Shown here: in pieces, positions 26,651 through 35,506 of the stretch | Layout: each line of letters begins with the position of its first letter | How positions within the stretch are numbered: the first letter of the stretch is position 1 | From: Vulcanimicrobiota bacterium | GTDB lineage: Bacteria > Vulcanimicrobiota > Vulcanimicrobiia > Vulcanimicrobiales > Vulcanimicrobiaceae | Direction: 5' to 3' | Assembly (NCBI GenBank): GCA_003161435.1 | Contig: PMOS01000020.1 | Span: forward strand, 83,439-147,438 | DNA length: 64,000 nt | The notes under the pieces: model-generated | Told to the model about the DNA's origin: nothing | Database searches by the model: none | The model's input: the letters and a program-made list of their open reading frames with translations, nothing else | Position numbers and translations under genes: made by a program

Positions 26651-27381
26651 CACACGCGCCGCCGGCGATGCACATGCTCATGCCGGCGCCGAAGCAGCGG
26701 CCGTACGTGCCGCTGTTGCGGCTGGGCGACGCAGTTCCGTCGGTCGCGCTGGTCGATGAGCGCGGGCGCCCGTTCGATCTCGCGGCAACAGGGCGAACGA
26801 CGGTCCTGTCGTTCCTGTACACGCGCTGCCGCGACGAGCGGATGTGTCCGCTGGTGGCGGCGAAGTTTGCTCGCCTGCAGCAGAGGCTGCGGGGAACCAC
26901 GATCAGGCTGGTGACGATCACGCTCGATCCCGGCTACGATACGCCGCCGGTGCTCCGGCGCTACGGCGCCGCGTTCGGCGCCGATCCCGCGAGATGGTCG
27001 CTGGTAACGGGTGCGCCGGCAGCGGTCGACGAGCTCGCGGCCCGGCTCGGCATCACCGTCGAGCGTCCGCATCCGGGAACGATCGTCCACACCGAAGCGG
27101 CGATCGTAGTCGACGAGCACGGTAGCGTCGCACGCGTCGTCGACGGCGCGACGTGGCTGCCTGAAGATCTCGCAGCCGAGGCACGCAGCGTCGCGGCCTT
27201 GCCGCAAAGCCCGCTGCTGCGGCTCCGGCTCTGGCTTTCAACGAGTGCGAGCGCGTTGTGCGGCGGACGAGGTGCGACGCCGCTGAGCGTCGGTGCCGTC
27301 CTCGCCGTTCTCCTGGCGCTCATGCTTGCCCTCGGCGTGACATTCGCGCGCGCGTTCCGCGGGCCGGCGCCGACACGCTGA
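26644..27381 (+). CDS. SCO-type copper chaperone for CuA assembly
   Basis: 245 residues. Thioredoxin-fold domain with VLSFLYTRCRDERMCPL, in which the two copper Cys are separated by five residues instead of three, a variant I recall from ba3-linked SCO proteins. The third ligand is likely the His in GTIVHTEAAIVVDEHG. A C-terminal TM helix (LAVLLALMLALGVTF) anchors it. Start GTG 26644 overlaps the subunit I stop; ATG 26668 or 26674 are alternatives. It would deliver copper to subunit II. Confidence 0.82.
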   Translation: MVAHAPPAMHMLMPAPKQRPYVPLLRLGDAVPSVALVDERGRPFDLAATGRTTVLSFLYTRCRDERMCPLVAAKFARLQQRLRGTTIRLVTITLDPGYDTPPVLRRYGAAFGADPARWSLVTGAPAAVDELAARLGITVERPHPGTIVHTEAAIVVDEHGSVARVVDGATWLPEDLAAEARSVAALPQSPLLRLRLWLSTSASALCGGRGATPLSVGAVLAVLLALMLALGVTFARAFRGPAPTR

Positions 27382-27410
27382 CGCACGTCAGACCGCGTTG
27401 CGCGCGGTAA

Positions 27411-27624
27411 TCACCGCAACGTGTTCGGACCACGGTCGTCGCGCGCGAGGTTGGCCGCCTTCTGGCTATCCGGGCCGCAGAGAAAATAGAGGGTGAGCCC
27501 GTCGCTGGCGAAGCCGACGGGTGGTCGCTTGTGGCCACCCGTCCGGTCGTAACGTGGCGATCGTCATGATCCGGTTTCCGTCCAACACGGCCTGGATCTT
27601 TTGCCTGATCCGGTCGTCTATCAT
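27411..27624 (-). pseudogene. Frameshifted pyridoxamine 5'-phosphate oxidase-like gene
   Basis: The ATG at 27624 has a strong AAGGAGG ribosome site. It encodes MIDDRIRQKIQAVLDG, then MTIATLRPDGWPQATT typical of the FMN-binding split-barrel family. One extra C near 27527-27531 shifts the frame; the shifted frame continues VGFASDGLTLYFLCGPDSQK then AANLARDDR and ends early. Both halves are needed to give the family pattern, so this is a pseudogene or a sequence error, and the C-terminal half of the domain is lost. Confidence 0.7.
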
Positions 27625-27634
27625 CGTCGCCTCC

Positions 27635-27868
27635 TTACCGGGGAAAGCGCCGCTGCTGTGAGCGAGCCGTCGGTGGGATGGCCTCGCTGCGATGCTCGTG
27701 CAGCTTCGGTGCGTGCTGCGTCGTCTCGTGGTAGTGCGGCTCGAGTCCGTGGGTGGCGCCGCCTTCCAGCCCTTCCAGCGGCCGGACCGGCGCGACCGGC
27801 TTGCCCTTTTTCACGACTGCGTCACCCTTTTCCGAAGGAGGCGAAGGTGCCTCACGAGGTTTTTTCAT
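27635..27868 (-). CDS. Small hydrophilic protein (77 aa), unknown
   Basis: 77 residues, highly charged and Pro/His-rich (MKKPREAPSPPSEKGDAVVK, HGLEPHYHETTQHAPKLHEH). Probably intrinsically disordered; the His-rich segment might bind metal. The ATG at 27868 has GGGAGG 5 bases upstream, better than the in-frame upstream starts. It is followed 10 bases later by the frameshifted split-barrel gene and may share its transcript. Confidence 0.5.
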   Translation of the reverse strand: MKKPREAPSPPSEKGDAVVKKGKPVAPVRPLEGLEGGATHGLEPHYHETTQHAPKLHEHRSEAIPPTARSQQRRFPR

Positions 27869-28026
27869 GGAGTCCTCCCGACGGCGTGCGGTACGGGCAA
27901 TCATACTCGCCCGATGGGAGAACGATGTGAACGCGACCGCCGCGGAAGCGGACAGGGCGTTCATAGGTTCGTCGCGCCGGCCTCAATCGCGACAGCATCG
28001 TGCCGTACCTTCAGCGCCGGAAAGGA

Positions 28027-28045
28027 ACGCCGCTCGCCTAGCGGC
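28027..28045 (-). terminator. Hairpin downstream of the phosphoribosyltransferase gene
   Basis: Perfect 7-bp stem CGCCGCT / AGCGGCG with a 5-base loop, about 40 bases beyond the stop of the gene at 28085. No T-tract follows, so termination is only likely. Just before it are two copies of GGCGTTAGCG. Confidence 0.4.
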
Positions 28046-28084
28046 GCCGCTTCCACGTAACGGCGTTAGCGCGCGCTTGCGGCG

Positions 28085-28768
28085 TTAGCGGGCGGCAGCG
28101 CGGTTCAGCAGTGCGCGGACGTCGTCGTCCGCGACCTGAGAGAAGTCTTCATACCAGCTTCCGACGCTCGAGAACGGCTCGGGCGTCATGTAGCAGACCA
28201 CCTCGTCCGCGTGACGGCGCAGTAAGTCCGCCACGTCCGGCGCCGCGACCGGAACGGCCACGACGACCCGGGAGGGATGCTTCTGGCGCAGCGCGAGCAC
28301 GGCGACCAGCATCGACGCGCCGGTCGCGAGCCCGTCGTCGACGAGGATCACGGTCTTCCCGTCGAGCACGGGATACGGGCGGCTATCGCGGTAGAGATGC
28401 TCGCGTCTGGCGAGCTCGCGGCGCTCCTCGTCGACCACGTGGACGATCGACGCCCGCGGGATTCGTAGCATGTCGAGCGCCTCGAAGTTGAGCACCTGCG
28501 CGCCTCCGCTTGCGATCGCGCCCATCGCAAACTCCTCGTGCCCCGGGACGCCCAGCTTGCGCACCGTGAACACGTCCAACGGAAGGCCGAGATCGCGCGC
28601 CACCTCGTACGCTACCGGGACGCCGCCGCGAGGCAGGGCGAGCACGACGACGTCGTCGCGGTTCGCGAACCGGCGCAGCCGCGAGGCGAGGAGTTCTCCC
28701 GCCTCACGGCGGTCGCGGAATGCGCGCGGCGCGTCGCACCGCGCGCGATCGGAGCTAGCGTTCTGCAT
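28085..28768 (-). CDS. Phosphoribosyltransferase-family protein
   Basis: 227 residues. Type I PRTase fold with the PRPP-binding motif VILVDDGLATGASM and an LPRGGVPVAYEVA segment, plus the N-terminal FRDRREAGELLASRL typical of the stand-alone PRTases of dormancy and stress islands (comparable proteins lie next to universal stress proteins in other bacteria). The base substrate cannot be told. TAGGCT lies 6 bases before the ATG, so it is probably leaderless. Confidence 0.85.
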   Translation of the reverse strand: MQNASSDRARCDAPRAFRDRREAGELLASRLRRFANRDDVVVLALPRGGVPVAYEVARDLGLPLDVFTVRKLGVPGHEEFAMGAIASGGAQVLNFEALDMLRIPRASIVHVVDEERRELARREHLYRDSRPYPVLDGKTVILVDDGLATGASMLVAVLALRQKHPSRVVVAVPVAAPDVADLLRRHADEVVCYMTPEPFSSVGSWYEDFSQVADDDVRALLNRAAAR

Positions 28769-28774
28769 GGTGGT

Positions 28775-28808
28775 AGCCTACTACGGCGTTGTCGCGTCCG
28801 GCGTGAAG
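28775..28808 (-). promoter_or_regulatory. Candidate leaderless promoter of the phosphoribosyltransferase gene
   Basis: TAGGCT 6 bases before the ATG and one heptamer CTTCACG 21 bases upstream of it. The second repeat appears only in inverted form (TTGTGAA). Weak match. Confidence 0.3.
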
Positions 28809-28862
28809 AGGCGTTCACAAGTCGGGCTCATCTGCGCCCTTGGAGCAGCTGGGAGGCCACGA

Positions 28863-29336
28863 TCAGCGCCGCGGTCCGCGGTGCGGACTCATGATGCCCA
28901 CGCGCCACGCCGCTTCGCGGGCCGACGCTCTCGCGGCGATCCGCGTGACGAGATCGGCCGCCGTCGCTCGTGCGATGCGGCGGCCGGCGATTCGGTCGAA
29001 CAGCGCGCCCAAGATCCCGCTCGGCGGGACGTACGTCCCCTCGATGATGAACCGCGTGCGCGGTCCGTGGATGCGAAAGCGCAACGTGCCGGCGAAGTCG
29101 GGGAGCAGCGGGCTCTGCGCGGTCCAGTGCAAGGCGATCTCTTCGTGCATCCGGCCGCGCTCGAGCACGTCGTTCCGCACTTCGAAACCAAAGCGGACCG
29201 TCAGGTGCGCCGGACCTGCACGAACGGTCGCTTCGGGCTCGCCGCGTTCGGCCGCCGCGAGATACTCTTCGGCGTAGCTCTGCGCCATCGAGAACGGGCA
29301 GTCAGCGGTTCGCTCGGCGCGCACCGAAGCCGTCAT
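28863..29336 (-). CDS. SRPBCC-like protein, six-copy family
   Basis: 157 residues. N-terminus MTASVRAERTADCPFSMAQS resembles the start of START-like folds; signature IEGTYVPPSGILGALFDRIA then RRIARATAADLVTRI. Its ATG overlaps the stop of the molybdenum hydroxylase large subunit (ATGA), placing it as the last gene of that operon. It may act on, or protect, the membrane or hydrophobic substrate of the operon; this is speculation. Confidence 0.65.
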   Translation of the reverse strand: MTASVRAERTADCPFSMAQSYAEEYLAAAERGEPEATVRAGPAHLTVRFGFEVRNDVLERGRMHEEIALHWTAQSPLLPDFAGTLRFRIHGPRTRFIIEGTYVPPSGILGALFDRIAGRRIARATAADLVTRIAARASAREAAWRVGIMSPHRGPRR

Positions 29337-31399
29337 CTGCGGATCCCCTCCGCAAACAGCGCAAGCGCGTCGACGAAGCGCGCCTTGGTGAACGGCACGC
29401 GGCGCAGGCGAACTCCGGTCGCCGCGAACACGGCGTTCGCGATCGCCGGCGCGACGACGATCGTTGTCGGCTCGCCGGCGCCGAGCGCAGGCTGGTCGGG
29501 CCGATCGATGACGGCGATGCGCACCGCCGGCGCGGCGGGGAACCGCAGGATCGGGTACGCGCTCCAGTCGGTCGAGGTGACCCGTTCGCGGTCGAAGCGG
29601 ACTTCTTCGAGCAGCGCGCGGCTGGTCGCCTGAATCGCGTTGCCTTCGATCTGGTTTCGCAATCCGTCCGGATTGACGACGAGGCCGCAGTCGTGCGCGA
29701 TCGCGAGCTCGCGGACGCCGACCGCGCCGTCTTCCGCGATGGTGCATGTCGCGACCGCGGCGACGTACGCTCCGTGCCCGTTGTAGCGGGCGAATGCGAT
29801 CCCGAGCCCGCAGCGCAGCGCGCCGTACGTCCAGGCGTGCTCACCCGCCCGCCAAGCGACGAGGTCGGCCGCGCGCTCGAGGACGTCGCGCGCCCGCGCG
29901 TCCGAGAGGTGATCGAGCCGGAACGCCAGCGGATCGGCCCCCGCGACATGGGCGAGCTCGTCGACGAAGCTCTCGTTCGCGAAGACGTTGTGTGCCGCGC
30001 CGAGCGACCGAAACGCCGATGTCTCGAGATCTGCGTGCGGCGCGACGTGCACGACGACGCGCTGCGGAACGTCGTAGTCGACCGCGGCGTTGCGATCGCC
30101 CGCTACGGCTCCGCCGAGCGCTCGCGCGCCCGCCCCGCGCAGGTGCAGATGCGGCGGCGTCCAGACGTCGTGCTCCCACGCGACGATTCGGCCCTCGCGC
30201 ACGACGCCGCGGAGCTCGGAGCACATCGCGGGTCCCTTCGGGTCCCAGCCGAGCTGCTCCGCCGCGCTCCACTGCAGGCGCACCGGGGCGCCGACGGAGC
30301 GCGATATCGTCGCCGCCTGCGCCGCGGCATCGTCGCTCCCGTTGTCGCCGAAGCACCCCGAGCCCTCGACGTATACGACGCGCACGGCGTCGTCGTCGAA
30401 GCCGAGCTGCGCGGCGAGGCGCGCGCGCAGCGCGTAGACGCCTTGCGACGAGCACCAAATCGTCGCGCCGTCCTTGCGGACGTCGGCGACCGCGCACGGC
30501 GGGCCGAGCGACGCGTGTGACTGGAACGGCCAGCGGTAGTCGGCTTCGCAGGTTGCGTCGGTCGCGAGCACCTCGATCGCGGCGCCCGCGCGCGTGACCA
30601 CCGGATCGCCGGCAGCGTCGCGCAGCCGGTCGAACGTGTCGCGTTCGTCGGGGAGACCGCCGCCGGTCCACTGCACGGCGAGCGCGCGCGCTGCTTCCGC
30701 CGTGCTCCACTGCTCCGGACCCGCAACTGCCAGGAGCTCACCTTCGTGAACGATTCGAGTGCCGGCGAATCGTTGAATCGATGCCGCGTCGACATCGGCG
30801 CAGTGCGCACCGACCGCCGGCGGTCGCACGATCCGTACGTGCAGCATTCCGGGGACCGCGACGTCCTGGACGTACGTGAACGTGCCGTGTGCCTTGGCGG
30901 GAAGATCGACACGCGGCGTGCTGTGCCCGACCCAGCGGTATGCCGACGGCGCGCGGAGCGCCGGCAGCGCGTCGACCTCGCATCCGAAGCCGTCGCCGAC
31001 CAGCTCGCCGTAGCTCAACGACGTCGCAGCCGCATGCGGACCATCGATGAGGATCACGGCACCGTCACGCGTGTCGAGACGATCGACCGTGACACCCAGG
31101 CGCTGCGCGGCGCGCCGCAACAAGACGGCGCGTGCAGTGGCCGCCGCGGCCCGCAGCGGAGGTGCACCGGACTGCAAGCTTTGGCTCCCGACCGTCGATC
31201 CTTGGTCCGGCGTGATCCCGGTGCGTCCCTCGACGACAGTGATACGCTCCGGCGGGACGTCGAGCTCGTCGGCGACGATCTGCGCGAATGCGGTGCGAAT
31301 TCCCGTGCCGAGATCGACCTTCCCGACGAGGACTCGCACGCCGCCGTCGCGATCGATCGCGATCCAGCGGTCGACCAGGAGCTCCGGTGTTCCGTTCAC
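29333..31399 (-). CDS. Molybdenum hydroxylase large subunit (xanthine dehydrogenase family)
   Basis: 688 residues; binds molybdopterin cofactor and hydroxylates an aromatic heterocycle or aldehyde. Visible family features include VLVGKVDLGTGIRTAFAQIV, GSTVGSQSLQSGAPPLR, HSTPRVDLPAKAHGTFTYVQ, and the catalytic Glu in LGAGEPTTIVVAPAIANAV. The composition resembles the IorB (isoquinoline 1-oxidoreductase beta) subgroup. The GTG start overlaps the stop of the 2Fe-2S subunit. No FAD subunit is in the operon, so electrons must go to another acceptor such as a cytochrome. Confidence 0.88.
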   Translation of the reverse strand: MNGTPELLVDRWIAIDRDGGVRVLVGKVDLGTGIRTAFAQIVADELDVPPERITVVEGRTGITPDQGSTVGSQSLQSGAPPLRAAAATARAVLLRRAAQRLGVTVDRLDTRDGAVILIDGPHAAATSLSYGELVGDGFGCEVDALPALRAPSAYRWVGHSTPRVDLPAKAHGTFTYVQDVAVPGMLHVRIVRPPAVGAHCADVDAASIQRFAGTRIVHEGELLAVAGPEQWSTAEAARALAVQWTGGGLPDERDTFDRLRDAAGDPVVTRAGAAIEVLATDATCEADYRWPFQSHASLGPPCAVADVRKDGATIWCSSQGVYALRARLAAQLGFDDDAVRVVYVEGSGCFGDNGSDDAAAQAATISRSVGAPVRLQWSAAEQLGWDPKGPAMCSELRGVVREGRIVAWEHDVWTPPHLHLRGAGARALGGAVAGDRNAAVDYDVPQRVVVHVAPHADLETSAFRSLGAAHNVFANESFVDELAHVAGADPLAFRLDHLSDARARDVLERAADLVAWRAGEHAWTYGALRCGLGIAFARYNGHGAYVAAVATCTIAEDGAVGVRELAIAHDCGLVVNPDGLRNQIEGNAIQATSRALLEEVRFDRERVTSTDWSAYPILRFPAAPAVRIAVIDRPDQPALGAGEPTTIVVAPAIANAVFAATGVRLRRVPFTKARFVDALALFAEGIRR

Positions 31400-31896
31400 G
31401 GCCGAACCGCCCCGGCATGTGCTGCACGCCGGACCGTCCGGACGACGCGCCCGTACGTGCCGCACCGGCACAGGTGCGGCGCCAGCGCGTCGGCGATCGC
31501 CTCTTCGGACGGATCGGAATTGCGCGCGAGAAGTGCCGTCGCCGCAACGACCATCCCGGGCAGACAGTATCCGCATTGCGATGCCTGCTCGACGTCGATC
31601 GCATCGCGCAGGCTGCACGCGATATCGCTTTCGCCGAGCCCCTCGACGGTCGTGACCTCGTGGTCGAGCACGTCGACGAGCGCGGTCGTGCACGCGCGCG
31701 CCTCGACTCCGTCGATCAGCACGGCGCACGCGCCGCATTGCCCGTGACCGCAAGAAACCTTCGTGCCGCGCAGCCCCAGCTCGTCGCGCAGCACGAAGAC
31801 CAGCGGCTTGTTCGGATCCGCCGCGCTCACCACGCAGGCTTTGCCGTTCACAACGAGGACCGCCGTGTCCGAGGCGAGTGCAGGGTGACCGATCAT
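31396..31896 (-). CDS. Molybdenum hydroxylase 2Fe-2S subunit
   Basis: 166 residues. Plant-type 2Fe-2S domain with CGHGQCGACAVLIDG and the helical 2Fe-2S domain with QCGYCLPGMVV and CRCGTYGRV, all cysteines present. It transfers electrons out of the large subunit at 29333. ATG with GGAGGA 10 bases upstream. It follows the MacB-type permease by 35 bases, so it may share the efflux transcript. Confidence 0.9.
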   Translation of the reverse strand: MIGHPALASDTAVLVVNGKACVVSAADPNKPLVFVLRDELGLRGTKVSCGHGQCGACAVLIDGVEARACTTALVDVLDHEVTTVEGLGESDIACSLRDAIDVEQASQCGYCLPGMVVAATALLARNSDPSEEAIADALAPHLCRCGTYGRVVRTVRRAAHAGAVRP

Positions 31897-31931
31897 GGCC
31901 GTCGTGTCCTCCGAGGGTGTGGTGATGCTGT

Positions 31932-33146
31932 TTATTCGAAGCGCAGCGCGTCGATGGGATTGAGGTGCGCGGCTTTCGAGGCCGGGTAGTAACCGAAGAA
32001 GACCCCCGTCAGCGCGGCGAACACGAAGGCCAGCACGATCGACTCGGGCGGGATCACCATCGGCCACTTCCCGAAGACCGAAACCGCGCCCGAGCCGAGG
32101 ACGCCCAGCGCGATTCCCAACGCGCCGCCGGCGCTCGACAGCACGACGGCTTCGATCAGGAACTGCTCGAGAATCGCGCTGCTCCGCGCGCCCACGGCGA
32201 TGCGCAGTCCGATCTCGCGCGTGCGCTCTGTGACGGAGACCAGCATGATGTTCATGATCCCGATCCCGCCGACGAGCAGCGATACCGCCGCGACTCCGGC
32301 CAGCAGGTACTCCATTACCGACGCCGTCGCCGAGGCGGCGTTCGCGATGTCTTGCAGGCTCCGCACGCTGAAGTCGTCTTCCTGCGTTCCCACGATGCGG
32401 TGGCGCTGCTCGAGCAGCGGTGTGATCTCGTTCTCGACCGGAACGATCGACGACACGTCGTCGGCCGAGATGGCGAGCGCGTTGATGAACCGGTTGCCGG
32501 TCAGCCGCTCCATCGCCGCCGTGTACGGAATGACGATCGCGTCGTCTTGATCCTGCCCGGCGGCGCTCTGTCCGCGAGCGGCCAGCACGCCGATCACGGT
32601 GAACGGGACGTTGCGGATCAGGACGGTTTTTCCGAGGGGCGAACCGCCGGGGAACAGGTTGTCGACCACCGTCTGACCGAGCACGCAGACCTTCGCCGAC
32701 TGCGCGACGTCGGCATCGGTGAAGAAAGAGCCGGACGAGAGCGCCCACTCGCGGATGTACGTGAACGTCGGGGCGGCGCCGGCGACGCTGGTGGACCAGT
32801 TGTTCTCGCCGGCGACGACTTGCGTGCGCACCTGGACTGCCGGAGTGACGGCTGCGACATGCGGCAATTTGGCGATCGCGAGACCGTCGTCGGGCGTCAG
32901 CGTCGAGGCGGCGCCGCTCCCCGTACGAACGCCGTTCAGCGTGACGTTCCCCGGGATCACGATCACCAAGTTGCTTCCGATGCCGTTGATCTGCGCGGCG
33001 ATCGAGGCGCGCGCGCCGGCGCCGATCGATACCGTGATGACGACCGCGGCGACGCCGATGATCACGCCGAGCATGGTGAGCAGCGAGCGAACGCGGTTCC
33101 GCACCAGCGCTCGCCAGGCGATGGTGATCAGCGTGCGCAGGCTCAT
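31932..33146 (-). CDS. macB: MacB-type ABC transporter permease
   Basis: 404 residues. MacB_PCD periplasmic core domain between TM1 (residues about 10-40) and the three C-terminal helices of the FtsX domain (VSLLVGGIGIMNIMLV, GGALGIALGVLG, VLAFVFAALTGVFFGYYPA). It transmits ATPase motion to the periplasm, driving outward transport with the adaptor. In most proteobacterial MacB the ATPase is fused; here it is a separate gene (33143) whose stop overlaps this ATG. Confidence 0.85.
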   Translation of the reverse strand: MSLRTLITIAWRALVRNRVRSLLTMLGVIIGVAAVVITVSIGAGARASIAAQINGIGSNLVIVIPGNVTLNGVRTGSGAASTLTPDDGLAIAKLPHVAAVTPAVQVRTQVVAGENNWSTSVAGAAPTFTYIREWALSSGSFFTDADVAQSAKVCVLGQTVVDNLFPGGSPLGKTVLIRNVPFTVIGVLAARGQSAAGQDQDDAIVIPYTAAMERLTGNRFINALAISADDVSSIVPVENEITPLLEQRHRIVGTQEDDFSVRSLQDIANAASATASVMEYLLAGVAAVSLLVGGIGIMNIMLVSVTERTREIGLRIAVGARSSAILEQFLIEAVVLSSAGGALGIALGVLGSGAVSVFGKWPMVIPPESIVLAFVFAALTGVFFGYYPASKAAHLNPIDALRFE

Positions 33147-33865
33147 GCGGGGACTCCGTCGAGCTGCGCCCCGGCGACCGGCGTGTCGGAGACGATGCGC
33201 CCGTCACGGAAGGTGACGATGCGCTTCGCGCGGCGGCCGACGTCGGGCTCGTGCGTGACGAGCAGCACGGTGATGCCGCGTTCGCGGTTCAGGCGCGCGA
33301 AAAGATCCATGATCTCCTGCGAGGATTTCGTGTCGAGAGCACCCGTCGGCTCGTCGGCGAGGATCAAGCCGGGGTCGTTGACGAGCGCGCGCGCGATCGC
33401 GACGCGCTGCTGCTGGCCGCCGGACATCTGGTTGGAGACGTGGTACGCCATGTCGGCGATTCCGACCGTCTCGAGCGCCGCCAGCGCGCGCCGGCGGCGC
33501 TCGGCGTCGGGGACGCCGGCATAGATCATCGGCAGCTCGACGTTCTCGACCGACGTGGTGCGCGCGAGCAAGTTGTACGACTGGAACACGAATCCAAGCC
33601 GCCGCGAGCGCAGATCGGCGAGGCTGTCACCGTCGAGCTGGGAGACGTCTTGGCCCTCCAAGAGATACAGCCCCGACGTCGGCCGGTCCAGTAGCCCGAT
33701 CATGTGAAGCAGCGTCGATTTTCCGGACCCCGAAGCGCCCATGACGGCGACGAACTCGCCGTGCTCGAGGGTCAGGTCGACACCGTCGAGCGCCACGACC
33801 TCTTGATCGCCCATCGCGTAGGTCTTGCGGAGGTTCTCGAGTCGCACGACCGGGGTCTGTGTCAT
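33143..33865 (-). CDS. MacB-type ABC transporter ATPase (LolD/FtsE-like)
   Basis: 240 residues. Walker A GASGSGKST, signature MSGGQQQRVAIARAL, Walker B LILADEPTGALD, H-loop VTHEP. Full-length single ATPase of the MacAB/LolCDE type. Start ATG 33865 overlaps the adaptor stop, and the stop overlaps the permease start, so the order is adaptor, ATPase, permease. Confidence 0.92.
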   Translation of the reverse strand: MTQTPVVRLENLRKTYAMGDQEVVALDGVDLTLEHGEFVAVMGASGSGKSTLLHMIGLLDRPTSGLYLLEGQDVSQLDGDSLADLRSRRLGFVFQSYNLLARTTSVENVELPMIYAGVPDAERRRRALAALETVGIADMAYHVSNQMSGGQQQRVAIARALVNDPGLILADEPTGALDTKSSQEIMDLFARLNRERGITVLLVTHEPDVGRRAKRIVTFRDGRIVSDTPVAGAQLDGVPA

Positions 33866-35406
33866 CAGCGCGACGCTCCGCGGTTGTTCACCGCTGAACG
33901 TACGAGCGCCGCAGCCGCCTCGGCGGCGCCGGCCGGGACGGTGTCGTCCGCCACGATCGCGGCGTCGCCGGGGCGCAGGGACGTGCCTACCGGGACGATC
34001 GCGGCCTGCGCGCCGCTGACCAGCTCGATGCGCACCGGAACGTACGCCGGCGCGCCGCCGCGCAGCACGAACAGACGTCCGCTGCGTCCCGCGACGATCG
34101 TGCGCGTCGCCGACGCGGCGGTCGTCCCCCACGGAGAGGACGCCGCGGCCCGCGCGAGCGGTCGTGCGCTCTGCGGCGGAGCATACTGCAGCGCCGCCAC
34201 CGGCACGATCAGCGCATTCTGTACCTTCGCGACGTGAATGCTCGCGTTCGCGGTCATTCCGGGATACAACGCCCCGTCACGGTTTTCGACATAGACGACC
34301 GTGTCGTACGTGACCACGTTGTTGAGCGTCGTGGGGTTGCGGCGAACCTGGTAGACGACTCCATGAAAGGTGCGGTTCGGATACGCGAGGACGGTGAAAT
34401 CCGAGACATCGCCCGCGCGCACGCCGCCGATGTCCGGCTCGCCGACCGAGATGTCGATCTCCATCTTCGAGAGGTCCTGGGCGATGGTGAACAGTGTCGG
34501 TGTCTGAAAGCTCGCCGCGACGGTCTGACCGACCGAGACGTTCCGCGCGATCACCGTGCCGTTGACCGGCGATACGATCACGCTCTGCCGCAGGTTGTAC
34601 GACGCCTGATCGACCTGCGCCGCCGATGCGGCTGCCTGCGCGCGCGTCGCGTCGGCCGCTGCGGCGACACTTTGCGACTGTGCCCGGTCGGCGCGCACGA
34701 CGGCGTTCTGCGCTTCGAGCTGGGCGCGCGCCTGGTCGACCGCGAGCACCGCGGCCGCGTACGCGGCATCGGCCGCAACCGCATTCGACGCGTCCGCATC
34801 GTACTGGTTCTGCGCGATGTACCCTTGCGCGAGGAGGGTGCCGTCGCGGCGCACGGTCAGCCGGGCGAGGTCGCGCGCGGTCTTCGTCTTTGCGACTTGC
34901 GCGGCGGCGGAATTGAGGGCGGCCTGCGAAGCCGCCGCGTTTCGCTGCGCCGACGCCGCGGTTTGCAGGGCGCTCTGCGTCGAGGCGATTCCGGCACCGT
35001 ACTGGCGCTCGAACTGCGTCTGCGTGGCTCGCGCTCCGTTCAGCGCGTCCCGGAACGTCGTCGGATCGATCTTTGCCATGATCTGACCGGTCTTCACGGG
35101 CGAGTTGTAGTCGACGTCGAGCTCCGAGATCGTCCCGGAGACCTGCGTGCCGACCGAGATGAGGTTCTGCGGATTGACCGTCCCTTCGGCCGTGACGGTC
35201 TGCACGAGGCCGCCGCGCTGGAACGGCTGCGTGACGTAGTGGGGCACGTGTCCGCTTCGCAGCCGTAGTGCAAGCGCAACGCCGATGACGGTGACGACGA
35301 GTATCGCCGCGATCCACATCACCGCCGACGTGCGCCGATGCGGACGAATCTCCAGGGTTCTCGGCTTGGGAAGTGGAGCGGTGCCGGACGGAACGAGGAC
35401 GCTCAT
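33865..35406 (-). CDS. MacA-like periplasmic adaptor protein
   Basis: 513 residues. N-terminal TM anchor (AVMWIAAILVVTVIGVALAL), lipoyl halves (ELDVDYNSPVKTGQIMAKID, IVSPVNGTVIARNVSVGQ), a long Ala/Gln-rich coiled-coil at about residues 120-270, then barrel and membrane-proximal domains. Works with the ATPase and permease downstream; an outer-membrane channel is not encoded nearby. The ATG is 7 bases after TAGAAT, so the message is likely leaderless. Confidence 0.88.
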   Translation of the reverse strand: MSVLVPSGTAPLPKPRTLEIRPHRRTSAVMWIAAILVVTVIGVALALRLRSGHVPHYVTQPFQRGGLVQTVTAEGTVNPQNLISVGTQVSGTISELDVDYNSPVKTGQIMAKIDPTTFRDALNGARATQTQFERQYGAGIASTQSALQTAASAQRNAAASQAALNSAAAQVAKTKTARDLARLTVRRDGTLLAQGYIAQNQYDADASNAVAADAAYAAAVLAVDQARAQLEAQNAVVRADRAQSQSVAAAADATRAQAAASAAQVDQASYNLRQSVIVSPVNGTVIARNVSVGQTVAASFQTPTLFTIAQDLSKMEIDISVGEPDIGGVRAGDVSDFTVLAYPNRTFHGVVYQVRRNPTTLNNVVTYDTVVYVENRDGALYPGMTANASIHVAKVQNALIVPVAALQYAPPQSARPLARAAASSPWGTTAASATRTIVAGRSGRLFVLRGGAPAYVPVRIELVSGAQAAIVPVGTSLRPGDAAIVADDTVPAGAAEAAAALVRSAVNNRGASR

Positions 35407-35413
35407 GAGCCGG

Positions 35414-35456
35414 ATTCTAGCCGCGGCACGTCGCGATGCGATGAACGGAGGTGAAG
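35414..35456 (-). promoter_or_regulatory. Heptamer-repeat promoter of the MacAB operon
   Basis: Reading the minus strand: CTTCACC-N3-GTTCATC, 20 bases, TAGAAT, 7 bases, ATG. The inter-repeat spacer is one base shorter than usual (10-bp period). Long-spacing class. Confidence 0.45.
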
Positions 35457-35506
35457 AAGTCGTTCACGATCCGTTCTTCCGGCGGACGCACCGATCGGCG
35501 CCCCGG

